Shown here in pieces: positions 7,124 through 14,610 of a stretch of DNA of 34,288 nucleotides. Position 1 is the first letter of the stretch. Each line of letters starts with the position of its first letter. Below the pieces are notes generated by a model, which was not told where the DNA came from, ran no database searches, and was given only the letters and a program-made list of their open reading frames with translations. Both the position numbers and the translations under genes were made by a program. Origin of the DNA: a virus; IMG/VR virus record IMGVR_UViG_3300042879_005258, positions 1 to 34,288 of that record. One strand, 5' to 3'.

Positions 7124-7621
7124 ATGCCTGCACCGCTGAAGGTCAACTGGGATGCAATACGAATAGAGTTCGCACATGGTGAATCTCTGGAGTCGCTTGC
7201 AAACAAATATCAAATTAAGTTCGGGACATTAGCAGCCCGCTCTGCGAGGGAGAGATGGATGGAGTTGAGGCCGGAGGGCCACAATGCAAAGCGCCAGCAA
7301 AGCCCGGTTTTGGAGGCTGGAAAGGAGCTGGCAAAATCTTGGGCGGAGCGTGGCGAGAGTTACAGGCGTATGATATTCGAGAAGACTTCGAAGCTCATGG
7401 AGCAGGCAACCCTGGCTCCGCCGAAAAATTGGAAGGATGCCGATGTCGCCGACAAGATGGCTCGCCGTGCGGCGGGGTTGGACAACCTCGAAACACAGGT
7501 TAATACCATAATAGGTATCGGAAGCCTCGAAGATGGGCCTATGCGGGCCGATTTTGAGGGCGAGATTGTCGAGAATGTGTCATTACTTTCCGACTCTAAC
7601 GAGGGGAATCCTACGGGTTAG
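7124..7621 (+). CDS. putative terminase small subunit-like HTH protein, 165 aa
   Basis: A lone plus-strand gene inside the minus-strand arm. The N-terminus (VNWDAIRIEFAHGESLESLANKYQIKFGTLAARSARERWMELR) is a helix-turn-helix typical of small terminase subunits in many siphoviruses, followed by a helical region with MIFEKTSKLMEQ and an acidic tail. Terminase small subunits bind pac/cos DNA and recruit the large subunit. None is visible beside the large subunit at 22967, so this is the best candidate in the window. ATG 7124 is chosen; TTG and GTG codons at 7109-7114 are alternatives. It may equally be another HTH regulator. Confidence 0.5.
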   Translation: MPAPLKVNWDAIRIEFAHGESLESLANKYQIKFGTLAARSARERWMELRPEGHNAKRQQSPVLEAGKELAKSWAERGESYRRMIFEKTSKLMEQATLAPPKNWKDADVADKMARRAAGLDNLETQVNTIIGIGSLEDGPMRADFEGEIVENVSLLSDSNEGNPTG

Positions 7622-7856
7622 AGACCCGTAATCCTAGCTTGGACTCAATCGTTGCAATCCGATTGCGAATCCAATCCGGGCGAGAGATGTCCGCTTTCAG
7701 TAAAGCGATTTCGAGTCGCAGGGCAGTAGATTCAGGGGTGGGGAGGTTGGACTTGCGAGAGGATGCGCGCCGAGTTCTTCGGTATAGACAACACTGCGAC
7801 ACAGCTTCTATGTTGGATGCAAGGGGGCCGGAAGAAGAATAAGAGAGGGGCTTCAT
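7611..7856 (-). CDS. small hypothetical protein, 81 aa
   Basis: A frame from ATG 7856 to TAG 7611, 81 residues, converging on and overlapping the end of the plus-strand gene at 7621 by 11 bases. The C-terminus reads ALRLEIALLKADISRPDWIRNRIATIESKLG, two helices with heptad-like spacing. There is no recognised family and no Shine-Dalgarno sequence. Weakly supported. Confidence 0.35.
   Translation of the reverse strand: MKPLSYSSSGPLASNIEAVSQCCLYRRTRRASSRKSNLPTPESTALRLEIALLKADISRPDWIRNRIATIESKLGLRVSNP
7613..7629. terminator. hairpin at the convergent gene ends
   Basis: ACGGGT and ACCCGT form a perfect 6-base stem with a 5-base loop spanning the stop codon of the plus gene and close to that of the minus gene. 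Its position suggests a bidirectional stop, but no U-run is present on either side. Confidence 0.3.
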
Positions 7857-7876
7857 ATATAGCAAAGGGAGCCCCC

Positions 7877-7890
7877 CTCCCCGAAGGGAG
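7877..7890 (-). terminator. UUCG-tetraloop hairpin after the 7918-8343 gene
   Basis: On the minus strand CTCCC-TTCG-GGGAG forms a 5-base stem closed by the very stable C(UUCG)G tetraloop. It lies 28 bases after the stop of the 7918-8343 gene. A terminator or mRNA-end role is plausible; the U-run is lacking. Confidence 0.4.
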
Positions 7891-7917
7891 AGAGGCGTTC
7901 CCGTTTAGGTTTCCGGA

Positions 7918-8343
7918 TCAGGCGGCGGGAGCGGGGACGACCAGCTTGCGGAGTTCATCCAACTCGCGCTGAAGCCGGGCATTCTCATCCATCACGCGGG
8001 CAAGTTCGCTAGATTTAGACGCTTTCGCTTGCGCTTTCGTCGGAATGCGTCCGGACGCGTCAAAACCATCATTGTCCGTAATGCGGAATTTTGTGATATT
8101 GAAGCAAGGATCACTTGCGGCCATGGACAACACTTTCCGATTGAGCTGGTAAAACTCAATCTTAGCTTCGTTGTAGATCTTCATTTGCGCTTTGCGCGTG
8201 TCTTTATCGGCAACATTTATACCATTCAACTCAGCCCACTTCTTAAAGGGCAAAGCTCCCCCGCTCGCTTGGCGCAAGGGGTGGGCAACGATGGCATGAG
8301 TGATTTTATCCACGGAACGATTGGCTTGGACTAACGGTGTCAT
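7918..8343 (-). CDS. hypothetical protein with C-terminal coiled coil, 141 aa
   Basis: A 141-residue protein starting MTPLVQANRSVDKITHAIVA at ATG 8343. The first half contains PLRQASGGALPFKKWAELNGI. The end (SSELARVMDENARLQRELDELRKLVV, about residues 112-137) is a leucine-zipper-like coiled coil, suggesting dimerisation. No DNA-binding motif is certain. It is a monocistronic gene flanked by hairpins (7877-7890 after it, 8406-8443 before it) and sits at the edge of the large non-coding region, so a replication or regulatory role is possible. Confidence 0.65.
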   Translation of the reverse strand: MTPLVQANRSVDKITHAIVAHPLRQASGGALPFKKWAELNGINVADKDTRKAQMKIYNEAKIEFYQLNRKVLSMAASDPCFNITKFRITDNDGFDASGRIPTKAQAKASKSSELARVMDENARLQRELDELRKLVVPAPAA

Positions 8344-8405
8344 ATACAATTTCTTTCTATTTTGGATTGCTGTTTGTCTGTTGCCCGCTCATAGGAGAGG
8401 GAAAC

Positions 8406-8443
8406 AGACTACAGCAATCCCCTTTAGAGGGATTGCGTAGTCT
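8406..8443. repeat. long inverted repeat, 15-bp stem with one bulge
   Basis: AGACTAC + A + GCAATCCC pairs with GGGATTGC + GTAGTCT around a 7-base loop. All 15 pairs are Watson-Crick with a single bulged A at 8413. It lies 63 bases before the start of the 8343 gene on the minus strand, so it could be a 5' leader element, or part of a plus-strand RNA. Confidence 0.7.
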
Positions 8444-8848
8444 ATCGGCGGCGGAATATCTTTTGATCGCATAAAGCGAAGAATAAACGGCCGCACAAGT
8501 TTACCGCATAGCGCGGATTAGATAGCGGTTGAAGTTGAAACTAGCGTGTGGATTCGCTCCACACAGTTCTCGCGCGGGAGTGGCGAGACGATCACTTGAT
8601 GTTTCCAGTCGCGGCGGTGTAAATCGCTATGGCAATCCTTCGCTCGCGCTTTCGCGGTCGTGGCAAAGTTGAACTATTTTCCGGCATTTCATATCCCATC
8701 ACAGGGTGCCGTCTATTCGCGGGTTCCTTTCCGCCGCTTGTGTCATACGCTTGTCCGCGCTGCCCCGGCGAGGGGCGGCCCTTTAATCCTAGGCTAGAAA
8801 CCGCTTGCTAGGCGGCGGGCACTCATGCGGACGCATGAGATTGAAGCG

Positions 8849-8870
8849 GCGGGGGCGAGCCCCCGCTTTT
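8849..8870 (+). terminator. GC-rich hairpin followed by TTTT
   Basis: GCGGGGGC and GCCCCCGC form a stem (effectively 7 base pairs with a 4-base loop), followed immediately by TTTT on the plus strand. It has the shape of a rho-independent terminator with a short U-run and would end a plus-strand transcript of the gene-free stretch. Confidence 0.45.
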
Positions 8871-9229
8871 GCTTGTCGGCCCTTGCGAGCCCGAGCCGAT
8901 CGGCGCACCCCTTGCGGGGGCCGTCCAGTGCCTTGCCTTGCGGGAGGGGACTGGCGATCGACAAAAACCCCCGCCACCCTTCCCCAAATCCCTCTCCCCG
9001 ATAGTCTTGACGCGCGCGAGTAGCTATCGCGCGGGCGCACCACGCGGGTGGGGGTGGGGGTGGGCGTCGCACGCGCGCACACTATATATTGATAGGCAGA
9101 AAAAATTTTTTCCGAAAAAGTCGGGGTCCGGCAACCCTGTCGCCCTGCAGCCCAGCAACACCCAAACCCTACAGCCCGACAACCCCAACCCTCCAACGAT
9201 TAGGAATTGTCGAATAGATCAACTCACAC

Positions 9230-9245
9230 TTGACTTATAAGTCAA
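9230..9245. repeat. perfect 16-bp palindrome
   Basis: TTGACTTATAAGTCAA is a perfect palindrome in the gene-free region, the kind of site bound by a dimeric protein. A second short palindrome (TCGAATTCGA) follows about 20 bases later, and AACTGTCG/CGACAGTT lies at about 9290-9310. Confidence 0.7.
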
Positions 9246-9403
9246 AATCCAAACCCATCGAATTCGACGGAATTGGCAAGTCTGCTCTCAACTGTCGAAA
9301 TCCGACAGTTTCCGGCAGCCCTAACCGTATGCGGAGTGACGCGGAGAGCACGGCGATCTGCATACGAACAGGGAGTCAGGGTCGCAGGGCGGCGATCCGG
9401 CCG

Positions 9404-9424
9404 GTGGTGGTAGTGGTGGTAGTT
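9404..9424 (+). repeat. 21-bp GGT-rich direct repeat, copy A
   Basis: GTGGTGGTAGTGGTGGTAGT plus a final T. The same 21 bases recur exactly at 9493-9513, 89 bases downstream. Each unit is itself a tandem of GTGGTGGTA. An iteron-like element. Confidence 0.75.
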
Positions 9425-9454
9425 GGTGGTGGTTGTTTTCGACAACCACCACCA
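9424..9454. repeat. perfect 13-bp inverted repeat of GGT/ACC triplets
   Basis: TGGTGGTGGTTGT and ACAACCACCACCA form a perfect 13-base stem with a 5-base loop (TTTCG). It directly follows direct-repeat copy A and precedes an AT-rich stretch. Confidence 0.75.
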
Positions 9455-9492
9455 GAGTTAAGTCATTGATTTTTTGTATATCTATATTAGAA

Positions 9493-9513
9493 GTGGTGGT
9501 AGTGGTGGTAGTT
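9493..9513 (+). repeat. 21-bp GGT-rich direct repeat, copy B
   Basis: Exact second copy of the 9404-9424 repeat, placed at the edge of the AT-rich segment (TATATCTATATTAG before it, TTTTTAGTAAAATTAG after it). Confidence 0.75.
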
Positions 9514-9960
9514 TTTAGTAAAATTAGGGGGTAAATAGAGAAATAGAGATATGTCCGGCGGCCTCTCCCGCCCGTTTCGCCAAAACACGCGCTGGGCGGA
9601 GGAATTTGCCGAAAAACCACCACCACCACCACCATTTCTTTTTAGCTGCTCGCCTTCAGCCGCTTGCGTGGTGGGGGTAGGTTGTGGTGGTGGTCTGGTG
9701 GGGGTTGTTTTTCAAGAATCCGGCTGTTCTTATGCGTGCACTTATTGACTTTTAATGCGCTTTTTTCCGGAAATCCGCCCCGATCGGGCGTTCCCTCACC
9801 CCTGTCGCCCTGCAACAACCCGATCGGGTGTCTGGGCTGCAGGGTTGCAGGGTGAGTTTCACTGAAAACCCCGTTTTCACCCGCCGGTGAAATTGCCTTT
9901 CTTGTGAAAAACGCTACAGGTGATCCGAACCCTACCCTCGCCGGGTGTAGGGTGCAGCTC

Positions 9961-10009
9961 TGTTACAAAGACGCCCTGTTTTTTGTAACGGCTACCCGAC
10001 CTGTTACAA
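9961..10009. repeat. three TGTTACAA boxes spaced about 20 bp
   Basis: TGTTACAA at 9961-9968 and 10002-10009 on the plus strand, with TTGTAACG (inverted, 7 of 8 matches) at 9983-9990. The spacing of 22 and 19 bases puts them on one face of the helix, as for a cooperative binding protein. Confidence 0.55.
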
Positions 10010-10134
10010 TTTGCTGGACTCTTCGCCTGCTGTCCTACGATATGAAACGGTTTTCGGCGTCATCCCGAGAAAAAACCTCGCCGACGACCCGAAAACCGAC
10101 CGGAATGAACCGATTTTCTGTTTATCCCGCCGTT

Positions 10135-12297
10135 TTACGGCTTGGAGATCGCCCAAATGGTCTTCTTTGACCGGCTGTCCCTGCGACCCAGCCACGGGGC
10201 GACATTGCTCTTGTGGATCTGGGCGAGCCAGACGCCGAGTTGGACGGCACTCGCCCTGGTGGCGAAGAAATCGCGCCCGAGTCGGAGCAGATCGCCCGAG
10301 GTGCCTTCCCACTGGGTCGCCTTGTCGAGGAACATGGGGCTATCCTTCATGTGTCGCAGGGAGTCCAGGTCCTCCCGCAAGTGGGTGGCGGCGGCGAGGC
10401 TCTGGCTGTGGGCGAGAAGTTCGGGATGGTGGAAGGACTTCACCCCATACCTACTTTTCCCCGGCGCTGCCATGATGGACTTTGGGGGAGTCCAGTTCGA
10501 CAGCCAGCGAAGGAAGAAAGGAAGCTCGGCTTTGACCTTCGCCTCGATGATGTGGTTGGGCGGGAACTCGGGATACCATGATCCCAGCTTGAAGAGCATG
10601 AGTTTGTCGGTGATCGAATTGTCGGTCGTGGGGACAATGGATAGGGATTCCTCGTCCGTGTTGCAGGTCACGACTACCCGGCCCTGCCACGGGAGCTTGG
10701 TGGCGTCCTGGAATTTTGGGTGATACTGGATGTCGGTTTGGGCGACGACTTTTTTGACATTGGCCGAAAAGGTTTTCCGGCTGGTGCCGTCGATGGTCGC
10801 CATGCCGTCGTCCACGCTCCACACGCCGACCTCGACGAGTTCCTTGTTGAAGTCTCCGCCGCCGAGCAGGTATCCGCTCGCGTCGCTGTGGCCCCCGGCG
10901 ATCTGGCCCATGATGAAGGAGGAGAGGAAGGTCTTGCCCTGCCCGGCTTCGCCCGCGATGAAGACCATCTGCCCCGAGAGGAGCCGTCCCGCTCTGCCCG
11001 ATTCCCAGAATCTTTTTAACCAAGCAAGGAAGTAGGTGGATTGCCCGACGCCGTTGTCGTCCACGGCGTCGTCCCAGATGCCGGGGCTGATTAGAAATTT
11101 CTTGAGCCACGGGAAGTCGCCGTCCTCGGCGGCTGGCTCCATCATCCGGCGGTGGCCGATGTTGAGATACTTCATCCCGTTGAATTCGACGATCTCGACC
11201 GGGTTGTAGATGAACGGGGCGACATTCTGAACCCGTTTGGTCTGCTGGATCGCGACCATGGCCTTGTCCACCTCGCTGGCGGTGTCCTTGGTTCCGTTTT
11301 TGCTGGAGAGCCGGTAGAGGACCTTGAGGCGGCGACCCATCTCCTCGCTGACGAGGCGGCACCAGAGGTCGTTGTCCCTCACCCAGTATGCCTTGCCGTC
11401 ATACCAGAAGTCGGCAGCGGCGGCTCCGGTGCGCTCGGCCTCGTAGTCGGAGACGAATTTCTTGCCGAGAATCTCGACCCACGGGACGAAGGATTTGCCC
11501 GCGCGGTCGGAGAAACAGACGACACCGTGTTCGCCCAGCACCGCGCCGATGCGGTCGATACCGTCGTCGATCCAGAAGAGCGGGACGCGCAGCCCCTCCT
11601 GGATATTGCCCTGCAGCTTGCCGGGGAATTGTTTTTCGATCTCGGCGGCGATGCGCTCGTAGGGGATCGCGGTGGTATCAATTGATACCTTCTTGGCCTT
11701 GAGCGCGGATTCGGCGAGCCAGTGATGGACCGCATTACAGGAAATTGGGGTGGAGCCTGGGAACGCGCTCCATTCGTTGCCGATCTCGAAGACCTGGTTG
11801 CTCTTGAGAGAGGTCTCATCGAAGTGGGGGAGGAGTTTCTTGAGCCGGAGTTCCTTCGCCGCGTAACCCATGAAGGCTTCGTAGAGCGCCTTGTTGTCGA
11901 GCATGAGGGGCTCCTCGAACTCCCACACGAGCCGGATGCCGCCGCTGAAGGTGCGGGAGATCGCCGTGGGGGCGAGACCCATGGGGCTGTTGTCTTCGAC
12001 GAGTTTCTTGGCCTCTTCCAGCCCGACGACCGAGTCGTAGTCGGCAATGATGCCGTGTTGGTATTTCACCGGGTTGGTTTCGGAGACGCGCAGGCTCGGG
12101 GTGAGACCCTCGGCGAATGTGTAGAACACCCAGTCGGTGGTCGGCTTCGCGCACCATTCGCGGTATTTCTCCTTGTCGGCTCCGGCGGCGAGTCCTGGTC
12201 GGGCGGGGATGTCCGCCTCCCAAGGTTTGCCGCCCAGTTCAAAGGCGTCGTTGCTCCGGAGGTTCTTGATGGCGTGGTAGGCAGTCTGTTTTGGCAT
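10135..12297 (-). CDS. PrimPol-SF3 helicase replication protein, 720 aa
   Basis: A 720-residue primase-helicase. The N-terminal part has an archaeo-eukaryotic-primase-like motif IIADYD (Asp 86 and 88), followed by SGGIRLVWEF (118-127). The C-terminal part is an SF3/D5-type ATPase with Walker A GEAGQGKT (449-456), Walker B VWSVDDG (492-498) and a sensor-type VVVTCN. Such proteins prime and unwind DNA at phage and plasmid origins. Its gene is adjacent to the repeat-rich region at 8871-10134. The start at ATG 12297 is chosen because a conserved box (12296-12317) abuts it. The mRNA leader would then be only about five bases, so translation may be effectively leaderless. Confidence 0.85.
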   Translation of the reverse strand: MPKQTAYHAIKNLRSNDAFELGGKPWEADIPARPGLAAGADKEKYREWCAKPTTDWVFYTFAEGLTPSLRVSETNPVKYQHGIIADYDSVVGLEEAKKLVEDNSPMGLAPTAISRTFSGGIRLVWEFEEPLMLDNKALYEAFMGYAAKELRLKKLLPHFDETSLKSNQVFEIGNEWSAFPGSTPISCNAVHHWLAESALKAKKVSIDTTAIPYERIAAEIEKQFPGKLQGNIQEGLRVPLFWIDDGIDRIGAVLGEHGVVCFSDRAGKSFVPWVEILGKKFVSDYEAERTGAAAADFWYDGKAYWVRDNDLWCRLVSEEMGRRLKVLYRLSSKNGTKDTASEVDKAMVAIQQTKRVQNVAPFIYNPVEIVEFNGMKYLNIGHRRMMEPAAEDGDFPWLKKFLISPGIWDDAVDDNGVGQSTYFLAWLKRFWESGRAGRLLSGQMVFIAGEAGQGKTFLSSFIMGQIAGGHSDASGYLLGGGDFNKELVEVGVWSVDDGMATIDGTSRKTFSANVKKVVAQTDIQYHPKFQDATKLPWQGRVVVTCNTDEESLSIVPTTDNSITDKLMLFKLGSWYPEFPPNHIIEAKVKAELPFFLRWLSNWTPPKSIMAAPGKSRYGVKSFHHPELLAHSQSLAAATHLREDLDSLRHMKDSPMFLDKATQWEGTSGDLLRLGRDFFATRASAVQLGVWLAQIHKSNVAPWLGRRDSRSKKTIWAISKP

Positions 12298-12317
12298 GTT
12301 TCTGTGATAATACACCC
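12296..12317 (-). promoter_or_regulatory. conserved GGGTGTATTAT box, copy 4, touching the start codon
   Basis: On the minus strand: GGGTGTATTATCA, five variable bases, ACAT, whose last two bases are the AT of the primase ATG at 12297. It lies between the stop at 12339 and that start. No -35 hexamer is evident. Confidence 0.65.
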
Positions 12318-12338
12318 CGTTCAAAAAGGGGGAGAGGG

Positions 12339-12611
12339 TTACCGGTCGAGCTTCCAGAGGATCTGGAGCATGTCGCCGTAGGCGGAGTTGAATTCGTCTT
12401 CGACCGAGTCTTCGTCTGTTCCGTTTTTCAAGGCTTCGGCGATGGGGCTTTCGGGGTCGTCCTTGGCCCATTCGAAAAATATGGTTCGTCGCTCGACCCG
12501 GATCAGCACCGCCTCTTCGTGGGTGGACGGCATTCTGGAGTTCGATCCCAGATTCTTGAGAGCGTTGTGCTCCACCACAGCCCACTTCGACGCGTATTCT
12601 CCGATTGTCAT
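12339..12611 (-). CDS. hypothetical acidic protein, 90 aa
   Basis: A 90-residue protein (MTIGEYASKWAVVEHNALKN) starting at 12611 with ATGA overlap with the polymerase stop. The acidic C-terminal half (GTDEDSVEDEFNSAYGDMLQILWKL) could contact a basic partner. No recognised domain. Translational coupling to the polymerase suggests a replication accessory role, by position only. Confidence 0.65.
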   Translation of the reverse strand: MTIGEYASKWAVVEHNALKNLGSNSRMPSTHEEAVLIRVERRTIFFEWAKDDPESPIAEALKNGTDEDSVEDEFNSAYGDMLQILWKLDR

Positions 12612-14359
12612 TTTCCGTATTTCTCCTCGATGCCGCCTTCCGCCGAGAGGGGGAGGCCGGGCATCCAGTCCGGTGTCTCGGACATGATTTCGACAATCCG
12701 GCGGCGTGTCTGTTCAGCCTCTTCCTCGCGGGCGAGACACACTACCTCATCGTGGACGGAAAACAAAATCTGGAAGCCCTCGGCCTCGATGTTGAGGAGC
12801 TTTTCTGCGAAGACTTCGCGGGCCGTGGCCTGGGTGAGGTTCTCGACGAGGAGCCCATACCAATACTTGGCGCGCATCATTTTTCCGTTGCGGCAAGTGA
12901 CGGCGGTGAGTCCGCCGCCCGCGTTGCTGACCGACCAGTAGGTGATCTCGCGGCCGCTCGGGAGTTCCATGGAAAAGTCGGCTCCGCGCATGGCGTGGGA
13001 TTTCATCGCCTTCTCCAGTTGCTTCCAGAGCGCGGTGAGCTTCGTGTTTTTGCTTCGGAAAAGGTTTGTGAGCCGCTCGGCCTCGCTGGCAGCGGTTCCC
13101 GAGACCGTCGAGAATTTCGTCGCCGACATTCCATAGCCGAGGCCGAGGTTGAGCTGTTTAACCATGAGGCGCTTTGCGGGGTCCTTCCGGAGCGACTCTT
13201 CGCCGTCGTGCAGCCCCCAAGCTCTGGCCTGAGCGTCGTAGAGGTCGTCGGATTTTCCGATGAAGTCGAGAAGCACCTCGTCGCCACACAAGAAGGCGAG
13301 GCAGCGGGGCTCGATTTGCGAAAGATCGACCGCCACGATCCTGTAACCCTGCGGCGCGCGGATCAGGCCGCGAAGGTCCACTCCATAGAGTTCCTTGCGG
13401 TTCAGGTTTTGAAGATTGAGTCCGGCATCTCCGCTCCAGCGGCCCGTGGAGCCCGCGCCAAAATATTTTAGAGAAAATGGCATCCAGCCGTCGGGCTTCG
13501 TGCGGTTGATAAAAGTGCATACTTTTTTCAACAACATGTTGCATCTTCTCCAGTCCCTCATCGCCCCGACCCAAGGATAACTTTCGCCGTATTTGTCCTC
13601 CCACTTAATGCAATCTTCGCTATCCACTGCGAGGGATTTAGGTGGCTCGATGTTTACCTTACGGCATTCCTCGGCGAGGGCTTTGGGAGAGAGGATTTTC
13701 GCGTCGTCCTCTTTCGCCCACGGGATTTTCTGCTCGGCTTCCCAGATGAGCCCTTCGAGGTGGCGTTTGTATTCGTGGGCTTTTTCGAGGTCCACGGGCA
13801 CGCCGCGCATTCCGATCTCGCGGGTTTGGCGGGAGAGTTCGCGTTCGTGCCACGGCCATTTGTCGCCGTGTTCCTGCCACAGGCGAAGGGTCATCTCGGC
13901 GTCCTTGATCGCGTAGTCGGTGACCTCTTTTTTGAATTCCTCGGACATGGCGGACCACTGCTTGCCCTTCATGTTGGCGCGGGTGCGCTTGTCCACCTCG
14001 ACACCCAGCAGGCTTTGCGAAGCGCCCGCGAGAGAGCCTGGGCGGCCCATGTAGCGGGACATGTCGAGGACATCGAAGACCTCCTTGAATCCGAGGTCGG
14101 CGGGGATGTTGCCCTTCTCCCCTTCGGCTGCGAGCACTGTGAGGTCGTAGGCGGCGTTCGCCATGATGATTGTTTTGCCGCGCAGGAGGCCCCAGTCGAA
14201 ATCGCGTGGGTTCCCGGCATAGCGCGTGCCGTCCGATCCCGCGATCGTGAGCATGTAGTTTTCCGAAGCCCTCGCGTATTTCCACGCCCCCATTTCGACG
14301 ACGCTTATTTGGGCGTCGTAATAGTTTTCAGTATCGAGAGCGTAGATAGTGTCCGGCAT
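12608..14359 (-). CDS. family A DNA polymerase with 3'-5' exonuclease, 583 aa
   Basis: A 583-residue family A polymerase. The exonuclease motifs are DTE (Asp 9, Glu 11), Asp 72 in NAAYDL, and YAIKD (Tyr 149, Asp 153). The polymerase motifs are A, DLSQIEPR (345-352); B, in the segment KRLMVKQLNLGLGYG (396-410); and C, VHDE near residue 535. The length fits phage enzymes lacking a 5' nuclease domain. It synthesises phage DNA and proofreads. The start at ATG 14359 overlaps the upstream 101-residue gene by 55 bases; its DxE motif lies at the very N-terminus, leaving no room for a later start. Confidence 0.92.
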   Translation of the reverse strand: MPDTIYALDTENYYDAQISVVEMGAWKYARASENYMLTIAGSDGTRYAGNPRDFDWGLLRGKTIIMANAAYDLTVLAAEGEKGNIPADLGFKEVFDVLDMSRYMGRPGSLAGASQSLLGVEVDKRTRANMKGKQWSAMSEEFKKEVTDYAIKDAEMTLRLWQEHGDKWPWHERELSRQTREIGMRGVPVDLEKAHEYKRHLEGLIWEAEQKIPWAKEDDAKILSPKALAEECRKVNIEPPKSLAVDSEDCIKWEDKYGESYPWVGAMRDWRRCNMLLKKVCTFINRTKPDGWMPFSLKYFGAGSTGRWSGDAGLNLQNLNRKELYGVDLRGLIRAPQGYRIVAVDLSQIEPRCLAFLCGDEVLLDFIGKSDDLYDAQARAWGLHDGEESLRKDPAKRLMVKQLNLGLGYGMSATKFSTVSGTAASEAERLTNLFRSKNTKLTALWKQLEKAMKSHAMRGADFSMELPSGREITYWSVSNAGGGLTAVTCRNGKMMRAKYWYGLLVENLTQATAREVFAEKLLNIEAEGFQILFSVHDEVVCLAREEEAEQTRRRIVEIMSETPDWMPGLPLSAEGGIEEKYGK

Positions 14360-14610
14360 GTTTGGATGAGTTTTTTAAGTGCGTGCCGCACCAGCGCGGC
14401 TTTCCGCCTTTCGCGTCTGTATTCCGGGTCGTGGCGCATGAGCCAGCGGTGGCAGGCGCGGTCCATTTCCTGTGCGTGTTCCTTGCTGACGGGGGAGGCC
14501 GGGGCGGAGTGTTCAACAGAGGGGCTGCCGCCCGCCGCGACTACTACGACGGGGCTATTCCCTTGTCGCAGGCTCTCCCTGCGCTCTATCTCTCCGCCCC
14601 GGAAATTCAT
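14305..14610 (-). CDS. small basic hypothetical protein, 101 aa
   Basis: A 101-residue protein (MNFRGGEIERRESLRQGNSP) coupled to the dNMP kinase by an ATGA overlap at 14610. The second half is Arg/His-rich and helical (MDRACHRWLMRHDPEYRRERRKAALVRHALKKL), so nucleic-acid binding is possible. Its last 18 codons overlap the polymerase start in another frame. No family recognised. Confidence 0.55.
   Translation of the reverse strand: MNFRGGEIERRESLRQGNSPVVVVAAGGSPSVEHSAPASPVSKEHAQEMDRACHRWLMRHDPEYRRERRKAALVRHALKKLIQTCRTLSTLSILKTITTPK

Larger units (their letters stand above)
8344..8870. other. gene-free, hairpin-rich stretch; candidate structured RNA
   Basis: I find no convincing gene here. Inverted repeats follow closely: 8406-8443 (15 base pairs, one bulge), GTGTGG/CCACAC at 8546-8564, CTCATGCG/CGCATGAG at 8822-8839, and a GC-rich stem with TTTT at 8849-8870. 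Together these fit a folded plus-strand transcript ending near 8870. No promoter is convincing, and the region could instead be part of the origin that follows. Confidence 0.35.
8871..10134. other. gene-free repeat-rich region, candidate replication origin
   Basis: There is no convincing gene between the terminator-like hairpin at 8870 and the end of the primase-helicase gene at 10135. The stretch holds CGCGCGA/TCGCGCG (9013-9033), an AAAAAATTTTTT tract (9100-9111), the palindrome at 9230-9245, GGT/ACC triplet arrays at 9403-9433, 9493-9513, 9614-9634 and 9668-9710, an AT-rich interval at about 9455-9545, CCCGATCGGG twice (9778-9788 and 9819-9828), three TGTTACAA boxes, and CGGTTTTCGG/CCGAAAACCG (10048-10098). 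Repeats, bent-DNA tracts and an AT-rich interval beside the replicative primase-helicase are what a phage origin usually shows. No replication assay or known iteron match supports it yet. Confidence 0.5.

Noticed and set aside
9403-9710. CRISPR-like array
   Set aside because: The repeats are simple GGT/ACC triplets with no constant repeat-spacer period.
8629-9855. Several short frames of 60-135 codons in the gene-free region
   Set aside because: They are Arg/Pro/Gly-rich or repeat-encoded (triplet arrays), mutually overlapping and without start context or coupling.
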